A program made the translations under genes and the position numbers. A DNA stretch of 64,000 nt from Mucor racemosus (lineage: Eukaryota; Mucoromycota; Mucoromycetes; Mucorales; Mucoraceae). The notes below the pieces were generated by a model. That model worked only from the letters and a program-made list of their open reading frames with translations. It was not told where the DNA came from and made no database searches. This document shows, piece by piece, positions 22,474 to 33,429 of the stretch. Every line of letters starts with the position of its first letter. Position 1 is the first letter of the stretch. The stretch lies in assembly GCA_027405735.1 (NCBI GenBank), contig JAPEHQ010000013.1, positions 496,001 to 560,000 of the forward strand, in the 5' to 3' direction.

Positions 22474-23072
22474 ACCATTATATAAATCAAGCGGGAAACC
22501 GGAGGTAAATCAAGGAATATTATTACCCCACATTTTATTATTATTGGACTAACGAAATATTTGTAATATTCTTAGTCAGTTGGTTGAATGGAGAAATGGG
22601 TAAATGCTCAGTTTTGATTGTGGGTAAAATTTTATTTTGTGGCATTTAATAGACATTCCCAAATTGTTGTCTAGCCCCCTCCCCCTGCCCCTTTTCTTCT
22701 GTTCTGTTTGGACCGTATTTCGATTGCAATTATTTCTATAGAGCATTTAACGTTTTTTTGTAATAATTTCATCTAAATAGAAGTATATTATCAATGATTT
22801 GCAACAATAGGCCATTCTCTTTTCCTTACAATAAAATGTATAAATAATAAGGTTAAAAGGCAGAATTGCAGTATTCCATACAAAATATATTTTTCTCACG
22901 ATCTAACCAATGAGAATTGCGCCATTTGCATCTTACCATCATAGGTGGAGACCTGAGTCATAAATTATGGAACATGACAACCCAAATGGAAAGCTTACAG
23001 GGGCTCGCTTTTTGAAGCTGGTACCTATCCCTTTATGCTAATACTAAACAAACTAAAAAAGAAAAAAAAATC

Positions 23073-23080
23073 TATATAAA
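23073..23080 (+). promoter_or_regulatory. TATA box of GDH2
   Basis: TATATAAA about 70 bp upstream of the GDH2 ATG, preceded by A-rich sequence. A CCAAT pentamer lies farther up at about 22908. Confidence 0.5.
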
Positions 23081-23147
23081 TAGTTACAAATTTCATACGT
23101 TATTTCTCTTTTTTTCTATAATTAAATTTTATACAATATAACACAAA

Positions 23148-26100
23148 ATGAAGGATAACACTCGTATTCTTAATAACGAAAGTGGTTATGCCGCTAATGT
23201 CTTTGCTGAAAAGGAAAGCCAGATGCTCAAGGTTTGTGATAACTTGGAACAACTTGGTTTCCTTCCCAAGGAATTGGTCAAGAATGAGGTGCAATGGTTT
23301 TATAGGTAGGTTGCCATGACAACGATAGCGAAAATGCCCATTTTCGATCTCAGGTTATTAACACTGATTTCAAATCCATAGCAACCTTAACATTGATGAC
23401 TATTATTTCGCTTTGGAAAGTGTTGAAACTATCTCTAATCACATCATGTCATTGTATGGTGCCAAAATCTTGGCTTACACCAAGAATGAAAACGTTTTAG
23501 ATATCAATTTGCAAAAGGAAACCGAAGATTCTGCTGTTTATATTCATTCTTCTGAACCTGGTGTTTCTCAAATCTATGGTCCTCAACATGAAAGAGCTAT
23601 TGATGATAAATTTTTGGACAAGTCTACTCCCTCTGAAGCTTACCGCGTTGAATCTTATCGCTCTAGCTCCAATGGTGGTGGTATGACTTCTCAACTTCGT
23701 AGTTACTTTGTTACTAAATGTGAATTTGAAAATGATACTCCCACTCCTGAACAAGAAACTGATATCAAGCAAGTCGCTGATAAGAGTTTCTTACGTAAGG
23801 CTACTGAGTTTACTTTAAATATCTATGAAGATGTCATGCAAAATGTGCTTCAACGTACTGGCCCTGTCATTGAAATGTACGAAGTTAAGGGTTCTCGTGA
23901 GCGTCGTCTTATCATCGGTTATCGTCAAAGAAGTACCAAGGGGTTCTTCTCTGCTGTCAGTGATTTGTATCATTACTATGATTTGTACTCTACTCGTAAA
24001 TATGTTGGTAAGTTGTATATAAAATGGGAAAAAAGTGTAATAGTGTATTGATTTGAAAAATAGAGCAATTCTCCAACGGTGTTACTATCATTGGTTTATA
24101 CTTACATCCCGTTCCTCAATCCAAGGCTGCTCCTATCGAGCATTCTATTTATCAAGTTATGAAGGAAGCTTCTCTTTTATACTGTCTTCCCAAGACTCCT
24201 TTACAACAATACTTCCAAACTAATAAGCTTTCTGTTCAAGAAATGGTTTATGGTTATGTTGGCTGGATCTTTGCCCAACACTTTTTGAATCGTTTGGGTA
24301 AAGAATATTTGAGTTTAACCTCTATTTTGGATCGTTCCAACCCTGTTCATGAAGAAGTTTTGAGCAAGTTGAAGAAGCGTCTCCGTCAAGATACCTTTAC
24401 TCGTGAATATATCCTTGATATCATGAAGAGATACCCCGAATTACTCAAGGTTTTGTATGCTAACTTTGCTACTACTCATTATGTCAATCAACGTGAAGCT
24501 TCTTTGCAACCTACTATTTCTTATCAACGTTTGACCAACATGGAAGTATTGTCTGTCGATGATATTAGCAAGCGTATCAAGACTGTTACTACCAATGCTC
24601 ATGAACAATTAGTTTTTGAGTCTTTCTTGACTTTCAACAAGCATGTTCTCAAGACCAATTTCTATCAAACCACCAAGGTAGCACTTTCTTTCCGTATGGA
24701 TCCTAGTTTCTTGCCTGAAATCGAATATCCTACTACTCCTTATGGTTTGTTCTTGGTTGTCGGTTCTGAATTCCGTGGTTTCCATATTCGTTTCAGCGAT
24801 GTTGCTCGTGGTGGTATCCGTATGATTCGTTCTCGTAACAGAGAAGCTTATTCTATCAATTTGCGTACCTTGTTTGATGAAAATTACAACTTGGCCAACA
24901 CTCAACATCGTAAAAACAAAGATATTCCTGAAGGTGGATCTAAGGGTACCATTTTATTGGATGTTGATCAACAAGATAAGCCTTTGGTTGCCTTTGAAAA
25001 GTATGTTGATGCCATGCTTGATTTATTGATTGCTGGTGAAACCATTGGTATCAAGGATAAGTTGGTTGATTTAACCGAAAAGCCTGAAATCCTCTTCTTT
25101 GGTCCTGATGAGGGTACTGCTGAATACATGGATTGGGCTTCTCAACATGCTCGTAGACGTGGTGCTAGTTTCTGGAAGGCCTTCACTACTGGTAAGAGTC
25201 AATCTCTTGGTGGTATTCCTCATGATTTGTATGGTATGACCACTCGCTCTGTTCATCAATATGCTTTGGGTATTTACCGCAAGTTGGGTTTGAACGAAGA
25301 GGATATTACCAAGGTTCAAACTGGTGGTCCTGATGGTGATTTGGGTTCCAATGAAATCAAGATTTCCAAGGATAAGACTATTGCTATTGTCGATGGCTCC
25401 GGTGTTCTTTACGATTCCGTTGGTATTGATCGTACTGAATTGACTCGTTTAGCTAATGCTCGTATCATGATCAGTAACTTTGATATTACCAAGCTTTCTC
25501 CCAATGGTTTCCGTGTACTTGTAGATGAAGATAATGTCAAATTGCCCGATGGTACTATTGTTGAAAATGGTCTTACTTTCCGTAATACTTTCCACACCAA
25601 CCCTCTTGCTCTTTCTCGTATCCTCATTCCTTGTGGTGGTCGTCCTGAATCAATTGGTTTGGATAATGTCAACCAAGTCATTGAATCTGGCCTTTACAAA
25701 TACATTGTTGAAGGTGCTAATTTGTTCATTACTCAAGAAGCTCGTCTTCGTCTTGAAAACGCTGGTATTGTTCTTTTCAAGGATGCTTCTGCTAATAAGG
25801 GTGGTGTAACCTCTTCTTCTTTGGAAGTTTTGGCTGCTCTCGCTTTTGATGATGCCGATTTTGAAGAAAACATGTGTGTCAAGAATGGTGTCACTCCCGC
25901 TTTCTATGAAGCTTATGTCAAGGAAGTTCAAAACATCATTGCACGTAACGCTAACCTTGAATTTGAAGGTCTTTGGGAAGCTAGCCAGAAGACAGGTACT
26001 CCCATTTCTATTCTTTCTGATGAACTATCTATTGCTATTGTCAAGTTATCTGAACAACTTCAATCTACTGGTCTTTGGGATAATGTTACATTAAAGAACA

Positions 26101-26288
26101 CTGTATTGAAGCAAGCATTCCCTCAATGTTTATTAGAAAAGTTGGGTATGGAGACTCTTTTACAACGTGTTCCTGAAAGTTACGTCAAAGCTATCTTTGG
26201 TGCTACTCTTGCTTCTCAATTCGTTTACAAATACGGTGCTCATCCTGACAACTTTGCTTTCTTTGAATTCATGCGTCAAAACTACTAA
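23148..26288 (+). CDS. GDH2: NAD-specific glutamate dehydrogenase, large (about 115 kDa) fungal type
   Basis: Three exons: 23148-23305, 23382-24007, 24064-26288; 1002 aa. Converts glutamate plus NAD to 2-oxoglutarate, NADH and ammonium, the catabolic direction, linking amino-acid use to the TCA cycle. Residues 1-52 come from exon 1 (MKDNTRILNNESGYAANVF). The catalytic region shows VARGGIR (about 505-511), PEGGSKG with the catalytic-type Lys (about 550-556), GPDEGTAEYMDW (about 608-619), and the dinucleotide fold GGPDGDLGSNEI (about 682-693). Yeast Gdh2 is about 1092 aa; the difference is at the N-terminus. Codons are strongly biased (GGT, AAG, CGT, GTT), unlike the neighbours, suggesting high expression. 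A TATA box and CCATGG/GATA cluster lie upstream. Confidence 0.97.
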
Positions 26289-26368
26289 ATATCCTTTTCT
26301 CATCTTCACTTGTATTATATATCAAACACACAATCAATCAATTAAAAATAAGTTTATTTAAATAAATA

Positions 26369-28198
26369 TTATAATTTTTCCATAGATAATTTCACTTGAT
26401 TTTTAACATCTTTCCATGAAGCAACATTCTAAACGAAATGTTAGTTATTTATTGCATTTTTCATATAATTTACTCACTTGTTCACAATATACAACATGTA
26501 TTTTAGCAAATGCAATTAACATGTATCTCAATTCAGACTCTTTTTGTAATTGTAATCTATCAAAGTCTTGTTGTATATTGATAGACATGTCTTTAAATTC
26601 TTGTTTTAAAGTAATTCTAGCTTGTTCCAACTAATACCAAAATGCTTTAATGCCTTAAAAAAATATTCCACGCAAATATAAAACATACCTGTTCAATAGT
26701 TTCTTTTAATTTGCTGATTTGATTCCTTCTCGTTTGTCCTGGATCTGTATCAATCATGCCTTGAATTGTATCAGTTACAGCCGAGAACAATTTTCTTGGC
26801 GAAGACCATTTTTTGGTTTGATTCTTTGATGCACGCAATACGGATGCGCTTGCATTAGTTGGATAACTAACAGCTAAAGCATCTTGCTCAAAGTCATCTA
26901 CTTTAATAATAGCTGAAAATCCATCTTCAATTGACTCTGTATCTATACTGTCATCTTGTTGATCTATCTGACTAGTACTGTTTTCGCTGTTGGATGCTTT
27001 TATAGGGCGCTGTACAGTGTCATCCTGCTTTAAATCCAATTTTGATGCTTCGTCTTCAGTTTTAATTAAATTGCGCAACTGTAACTTTTTATGACTGATT
27101 GCTTCTTCTATCAACTCTAATTGTGCTTCTTTCATACGTCTATAACGTAATACCTGTTTAGCAATGTAAATGTATTGAGTATATTCTTGCACATGTTCTG
27201 CAAATTCCATTTCAAGTGATTGAACCATCGTTTTTGTTGTATGGCTTGTTCCATCAATTGCTTGTCCAATCCTTTCAATAGAAGTTGAAAGTAATCCTGT
27301 TTCATTTAAACTGAGCGCATTATATGCTGATCCTAATTCGGCATAATCATTTGACAAGTCTAGATTATTTATTTTAGAACATGTATACAATAGTAGTTAC
27401 GTAGCTTTTCTTTGTTTTTAACGTAGAAAACTTACCACCAAGACGTCCAAGTATACGTTTTTGCGATTTTTCAAATTGATAAGTCGATTGCTGAGCATTT
27501 TTACCTACTTTTTGTTCAGATTCTTCAAATTCTTTATCTGGATACTTGAGTGTATACGAAGTAGATGGTATTGGTATAATACTGGTAGATGTAGGTAAAT
27601 TACTGGTTATAGATGTTGTAAAACTATTGCTTTCACTGGCTGACAGTAATGGATCTTTGGGTAAATCTGATAAGGGAGCTGATTGTCGAATTTCTGTCCA
27701 GCTAATATTTCCATCAAGAAAACGATGAAAAACATGCTCTTTAACCAAAATTGGGTGCTTGGCTAATCTCAACAAAAATCTTTCGAGCATGCGTTTTCTC
27801 TTTTCTATAATAGCACTATCATCCTTTATATTTTGAGTTGTATAATTCACTGCGTGCAAATAATTAGACTAAAAGAATGTCAAATTGCCATAGATAAAAC
27901 ATACCAAGTGAGTGCTTTTCTGGTATGGGTGGTATAAGCAATGTTGGATACAATTTAACAAGAGATCTTCGGAATGATTCAAATTCACTATATCTTCTTT
28001 TCGCTTCCTTATTCTATTTTGTTTGTTGGATTATCTTGGTTTTTCCCAGACGCATAATCTTTTTCTTACCTCTGCTCGTTTTATGGTATATACGACAAAC
28101 GTATTCTTATTCCCTTCTGTTTGTTTCTTTTCCGCTTCTATTATTTTGATTTTGCCATTTAAATCCAATGAGCATTGACAAGCTATAGGTGTATACAT
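26369..28198 (-). CDS. SNX41: Sorting nexin SNX41/ATG20 family (PX plus BAR-like)
   Basis: Six exons: 28198-28070, 28013-27905, 27849-27436, 27359-26689, 26630-26478, 26428-26369; 511 aa; introns 48-76 bp. PX domain spans about residues 13-115: [19 protein letters not shown] followed by [10 protein letters not shown] gives the phosphoinositide (PI3P)-binding Arg-Tyr and Pro-loop, and [16 protein letters not shown] plus HVFHRFLDG closes it. A Ser/Thr-rich linker then leads to helices of a BAR-like domain ([34 protein letters not shown]). The PX start is close to the N-terminus, shorter than in ascomycete Snx41, so an upstream exon may be missing; I chose the ATG at 28198 because the upstream frame is low complexity. 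Family members act with Snx4 on endosome-to-Golgi recycling and selective autophagy. Confidence 0.88.
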
Positions 28199-30202
28199 AT
28201 TTAGATATAAAAAAAATATATACCAAGAAAAAGAAAAGGAAAAAGAAAAAAAAAAAGAGTCGGTCGTACACATCCTTTTATACAAGGTTTTTTATGCAGT
28301 GTTGTTGGTTGTTGGTTGTTGTTGCCAACCTCAGCAAATTGTCCGCTCTTTTGTCACTGAATAGCCAATAAGGAACCAATGTTTTTAATACTTTTGCTGC
28401 TTGCCAGAATCCAATGTCCTCGTTACATACCGTATTTCTGATAAGAATTGGTCAAGTGGTTAAACAATGATTTCGTATCTGATATTCCAAATCTAAAAGG
28501 ATTCATCCAGATTCTCAATATTTGCAATATAATGACTGATAACACATCGTTCTAGTTTGAACAGCTTTATTCTTGCCGTTTTATTATTATTTAGTTGGAA
28601 TTCTGAGCAATCAAATACAATATACACTAATAAACATTAGTCTACACACGTTAGACACCTTTGATCCTGAATTGCGACAGTTAGATAAAAATATTGTATC
28701 GGTAATATGTAATTGGATAAGTAGTTATATGCCAGTGAAAGCGTATGTTTTTATGGATTTTCTGAAATATTTGAAGTAAATTGATTTATATCATTGCTTT
28801 AATACCTATAACTGTTGCTTTCCATCATATTTTTAAATTTTACGTGCACTGCAACTCGAATATCTGCCTTGTATTAGAAGAATTTCAATTCCCCAAAGAG
28901 AATCAACATTGGTATTCATGGCTTATATATAGAGAAGCTTACCACAGATATGCGCATAATCACTCTAATTTACCGCGGAATCTCTTGTTATGATGTTAGT
29001 GTTCAAGAAATACAACAAACAAGACGAAAAAGCGGGTGTAACTTTGAAGCAGCATCTTCTTAATTATTATCAGAAGAAACTTTAAACAACTTTAGCCCGG
29101 CTTCCTAGTTATGGTTTCTGATTTTTTTTAAATGAACAAATTTATGTATATCCACTCGGTTTTAACATTTTTTTGTTGTTCTATCTTATTAGAACTACAA
29201 GCATTTATATCTAATTTAAGTCGAGGTTCAGGATGCATAAATTTGAAAAAACAAATTCAAATGCCGGTTTCAGTTTTGATCCATTTTCGTTGAATTTGAC
29301 AAAAAAAATCCATTTTGCTTAATTTCTCAATACATTATTATGTAACTGTGAAAAGTGGTCTGCCACTAATTTATTCAGAATTGAATTCTGCGTCGAATAA
29401 TGGTATTAATAAAAAAAACTACCACCAAAAAAGTTGAGTAATATTGATAGATAAAAATAATGGTTTTTTAGATAAAACTATACTTTTCGCATAATTAAAA
29501 GCGACATAAACCTAATCATATAATTTCCCAAGAAAATTGGGTCATTTTGAACTTATAAACATCATAGTAAAAAATCAAATTTTTGAGCTTAAAAATCAGA
29601 TTTTACGTTTTGGGGCGACGGTATCCGTACAGGGGTAAGTGTTTGAGAAGTCAAATTCGATGGATTTTTTCATGATTTTGAAAACAAGGAAAAAAAGTAT
29701 ATTGAGTTGATACATGATATGAGAAATGGTTTGAGTAAGTTTTAGCTTCAGATACTACCTGTGGCACTGGAGAAAATTCTTTGAAGATGCGGCTGTTTTG
29801 TCAATTTCAGTAGAAATCTACCTCATAAAGAATGGATTTAACATATATCGATAGTTTTATGCATTTAGTTCATCGACATAGCCTAATAATACATATCAGT
29901 ATTTATATTTCATTTCAAAATTGGATTAAAGCGCCTATTTGTTTAGGTATCACAACAATGAACTAAACTACCATCGAGGCGAAAATGAATCAATAGAACC
30001 ACATTTAGTTCAAAAATTTGGCAGATGTAGTCAACATGGCAGTATATAATCCATAAAGCAGTAGTATATTGAGCCCTCTTACGTCTCAAAAAACAAAAAC
30101 AACAGAGATAAAGAGCAACAATGGACTGGAATACTTTAATGGAAAAAGCTTTGTATTTATTTATGCAATATTAGTTATATTATGAAAGTATTTAAACTTC
30201 GA
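28199..30202. other. Intergenic, AT-rich, with short unrecognised open frames
   Basis: Contains the SNX41 upstream region (A/G-rich tract at 28215-28258, GTTGTTGGTT repeats near 28300) and the 3' flank of the next minus-strand gene. Open frames at about 28640-28779 and 28880-28993 look partly protein-like (for example LDTFDPELRQLDKN) but have no start, splice context or family I recognise. A repetitive-looking AT-rich block fills 29200-29800. Confidence 0.4.
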
Positions 30203-31648
30203 TTATTCAAGAGTGACTCTTGCAGGTAATAAAACAACCTGTTCTTCATCTACAAATAATGGACTAATGACCATTTTAACTTGTTTACCTTCGGTTGTAG
30301 TGTTGGGGCCAACTAAAGCCATAACTTGATCATCGTAGCTACAGCCAACTGAAATAGATTGAGCAGTAACATCAGCATCCCCACCATGAATTTCAAGTGA
30401 TAAAGCAGCACACATTTCCAAAATATCATCCCAAATATGCATATGATCTAAGGATCGACCTGAAGTTTTAGGCATTGTACTCAATAATCCCATCATTTCT
30501 TCAGTTAATCCATTTCGCATATCTGCAAGGTATTCTTTTGTGGCAGGATTAAGTGATAATGATTGTACAGTTTGTCTTCTATACCATTTTGCAAAGTACG
30601 CTCCTAATGTGCTATGAAATCGACGAATTTGATCTGAATAAGCTGTATTTAACAAATGTTGGTTTTCTGTACCAAATGGAAGTGAATTTAAATAAGATTG
30701 TGTAATTTGTAAAAATAAAGCCTGCTCAAGCTGTAATCGATATTCTTCATCTACAGTAGATTGAACGAACCGTGTTAATGTTTCTGCCAATCTAGCCAAT
30801 TTTTGAGTCAAAGTACGAGCATTGACAATAGGTTGTACTGGATTCATTGAAGGAGATCCACCATTAGCAAAGTAACTTGAATCTTTCTTTGATTTTTCAT
30901 CTGCTGCTGCTGCTGCTGCTGCTGGTTCTTTAATTTGAGATAAATTTAAAGCTTTACCAAATAACTCATCATCACAACCAGTCAAATTTCTTAAATTACT
31001 GATCATTTCTTCTTGATGCTTTTGTGCAAGCTGTGCATTGCGCAATTGAGATTGCAATATCTCATTTTCTTCCATTAATTCAGCATACGATTTATTTACA
31101 GATGCAAAACTAGGCTGTGGTTGAGGTGGCGCCATAATTTGATCATCCACTATACGATCCTCATCATCGCTAGCTACACTATTTTCAAAATCTCCTGTGG
31201 CGGAACGAGCTCCATCATCACCAAACTCTGCAGCATTAGACCGAGAACGCTTGTCGTCATCTTCATCGTTCCCAATGCCTCCTCCACGTAACAAGTGTGT
31301 CTTTTCGACCAAGTCACGTTCAGAAAGATGGATATCGTGCAAATGGTCTCGAATAGAAGCTTCCCCATCTAAAGTAGAGCGATCATCATCTGTTTCTCTG
31401 TCCATAGTCATACGACTACTACTAATAATAGAAGGTGGACCTCCACCATGAGCACTAATCACAGATTCTTGATCATCAATAGTCGCTGCGACACTCCAAG
31501 TATCTGTATCCCGAAGACGACTGGTATCCAAAGTATCTAATAAATCGGTTTTACGAAGATACGAATGTCTTGCATTAGATCCTTCAATAAAGCTTCTTTG
31601 AAAAAAAGAATCTTTATCACTGCCTTCATATGAAGAAACTGAACTCAT
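30203..31648 (-). CDS. Conserved-looking coiled-coil protein, function unknown
   Basis: Single exon, 481 aa, ATG at 31648 (MSSVSSYEGSDKDSFFQRSF). The first 170 residues are acidic, Ser/Arg-rich and probably disordered. Residues about 188-225 form a coiled coil (YAELMEENEILQSQLRNAQL). An Ala/Lys stretch from a GCT microsatellite follows. The C-terminal half is compact and ordered-looking: a helical block around LTQKLARLAETLTRFV, then LSLNPATKEYLADMRNGL, and a final strand-rich part ending VVLLPARVTLE. No catalytic motif or membrane segment. The C-terminal fold looks like a real domain but I cannot name it; localisation and partners are unknown. Confidence 0.8.
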   Translation of the reverse strand: MSSVSSYEGSDKDSFFQRSFIEGSNARHSYLRKTDLLDTLDTSRLRDTDTWSVAATIDDQESVISAHGGGPPSIISSSRMTMDRETDDDRSTLDGEASIRDHLHDIHLSERDLVEKTHLLRGGGIGNDEDDDKRSRSNAAEFGDDGARSATGDFENSVASDDEDRIVDDQIMAPPQPQPSFASVNKSYAELMEENEILQSQLRNAQLAQKHQEEMISNLRNLTGCDDELFGKALNLSQIKEPAAAAAAADEKSKKDSSYFANGGSPSMNPVQPIVNARTLTQKLARLAETLTRFVQSTVDEEYRLQLEQALFLQITQSYLNSLPFGTENQHLLNTAYSDQIRRFHSTLGAYFAKWYRRQTVQSLSLNPATKEYLADMRNGLTEEMMGLLSTMPKTSGRSLDHMHIWDDILEMCAALSLEIHGGDADVTAQSISVGCSYDDQVMALVGPNTTTEGKQVKMVISPLFVDEEQVVLLPARVTLE

Positions 31649-33074
31649 TATGTGTGTTTTTTTTTCTTGTTTATTTGTTTAAATAGAAGAAAAAAGAAAG
31701 AAATAAAAAAAGGGAACTAAACAAACTTGGCCAACCAAATGTGCTTTTTTTAATAGGGATCTCGATGTGTGCATGTAGTGACAATTAATGCTTCTAGAAT
31801 GGGCTTCCCCTCCAGGGACGCTTCCAATTTGAATTGGCAGTCATTTCAACATTTCAATTTACTGATAGCAGCATTATCAACCATAAAGTCTGCTAAATTT
31901 CTGGAAATAGCCTTCTCATTTAACGAAAATGTATGTATTTCTTCAACAGCAAAATTTAGTAAAAGTTGATTTAAAGGGTTTATTCTGGCCTATAAGACAT
32001 ACTTTTCAATATTGATTTGCGCAATACTCTATCGCAGCATTTCAGATATGCTCTCGCATTTTTTATTTTGCAAATTGTTTATTAGACAGGGCTTTATTCT
32101 GGACTCCCAAAGTAATTAAGCAAATGGTGTTCAGTCTCCGTTTTCGGCATACATAGGTCTGCGTTAGCATATATTCAGTAATAATAGATTGAGAGAAGAA
32201 TCACTTAATACTTGGTGTGAATATCTCATAATATACATCACCATTTTCTTTTGTTTTAGCCTATGTATATTATTAAATAGCTGCTGTTTGCTCAAATACG
32301 CCTTTGTTACTATTACCCAAACTAGTCATTTTATCTGACCTGAAGAAGGATCAATCTAAACTGGTCCAATGCCCTTCTTATCTTCAGTTTCTATACACAA
32401 AGTGATTTATCGAGAGATAAACGTATAAATTATTCAAACGGAAAAATACCGCTTTATTATGAGCTTATAGAGAGGGTTTATATACTAGTTGGATGAGTGC
32501 ATTAAATGTGAATGATAATATAATTAGAATGAGCATATGGATATTGTGCGAATATACTGAAATCATGCTTCTATGATTCAATAGTAACATGATGATAGAC
32601 GCACAGAATGCAATATTTTCTGAATTGCATGTTAGACATCATGGTTTGACAGATATTCTAAATTGGCAATTCAGTAATTCCTAATCTTGATAGATCACGA
32701 AGATACCAGATAGTAATCAGATATACATGTAAATACTTTTAAATCGATTCATTCATTGCAGATTTTAAAATTTCTTCCATATTAAATCAAATAAATTTGA
32801 ATGGCTGTACCTTTTTTGTTTTGATCTCTCAAAACACTACTCATATATAATTAGTTAGATACACTAAATTTTAGTTACGCACAACTACTGAAAGAGGCGG
32901 CGTATTCGATTGGGTAATAGTACATGTGAATTAGTTCTATAGCCACAACAATTATTATGTTCATCTTCAAAGATATTATCGCGTAGCATTTTATAACATA
33001 CTTTTACTTTCTTTATATATAATAGTGAGGTATTAATTTCTGTATTCACAATATAGACCTAATTAATTGCTACT
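31649..33074. other. Intergenic between the coiled-coil gene and the Ty3 insertion
   Basis: Promoter side of the coiled-coil gene. Contains one possible solo LTR (32402-32588). No gene seen. Confidence 0.5.
32402..32588 (-). mobile_element. Possible solo LTR of a gypsy-type element
   Basis: Starts TGATTTATCGAG and ends GTAACA, with an internal TTTATATAC whose complement would be a TATA box. It resembles 61549-61713 (TGATTTATCGAG...ATAACA) and has an end like the chromodomain element LTR (TGTTA on the minus strand). No target duplication is evident, so the call is weak. Confidence 0.35.
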
Positions 33075-33157
33075 CTGTATTTTTTGTTTCAGCCAAAAAT
33101 ATTGATTTTTCATCGAGATAATCAAAATAATAGTCGATATCACAGCTTACAGCTTAT
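33075..33157 (+). repeat. Interspersed repeat R, copy C, left part
   Basis: Begins with the landmark TTTTTTGTTTCAGCC and AAAAATATTGATTTTTC of copy R and stops exactly at the Ty3 element. The repeat resumes at 37772. The junction duplicates TTAT (33154-33157 and 37768-37771). Confidence 0.8.
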
Positions 33158-33259
33158 TGTTGTAACTCAGTCTTTTATATATAATCTCAATTATAATAAT
33201 ATTAATAAAATCAGTCTCTTTTCCTCAAACATAATATAGTCCATATTTAGATTATTACA
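33158..33259 (+). repeat. 5' LTR (102 bp)
   Basis: Starts TGTTGTAACTCAG and ends GATTATTACA. Contains TATATATAATC as a possible TATA element and AATAAAATC as a possible poly(A) signal. Very short for a gypsy LTR. Confidence 0.95.
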
Positions 33260-33272
33260 TGGTGAGGCTACC
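33260..33272 (+). promoter_or_regulatory. Candidate tRNA primer-binding site
   Basis: TGGTGAGGCTACC directly after the LTR. The TGG fits the CCA end of a tRNA. I cannot assign which tRNA. Confidence 0.55.
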
Positions 33273-33315
33273 ACTACTACACACTAACTAATTCATCAGT
33301 CAGTATAAGAGGTTC

Positions 33316-33380
<65 letters not shown>
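33316..33380 (+). repeat. (CAA)n tract in the Ty3 5' leader
   Basis: About 21 CAA triplets between the primer site and the gag start, in the untranslated leader. An unstructured CAA leader would favour ribosome scanning (inference). Confidence 0.9.
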
Positions 33381-33381
<1 letters not shown>

Positions 33382-33429
33382 TGTACATCAACATCAAATT
33401 ATTTCAATTCACCGAAATAATTATTCAAC

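Noticed and set aside
24609..25931. Several 80-99 codon frames antisense to GDH2
   Set aside because: Shadows created by the strong codon bias of GDH2.
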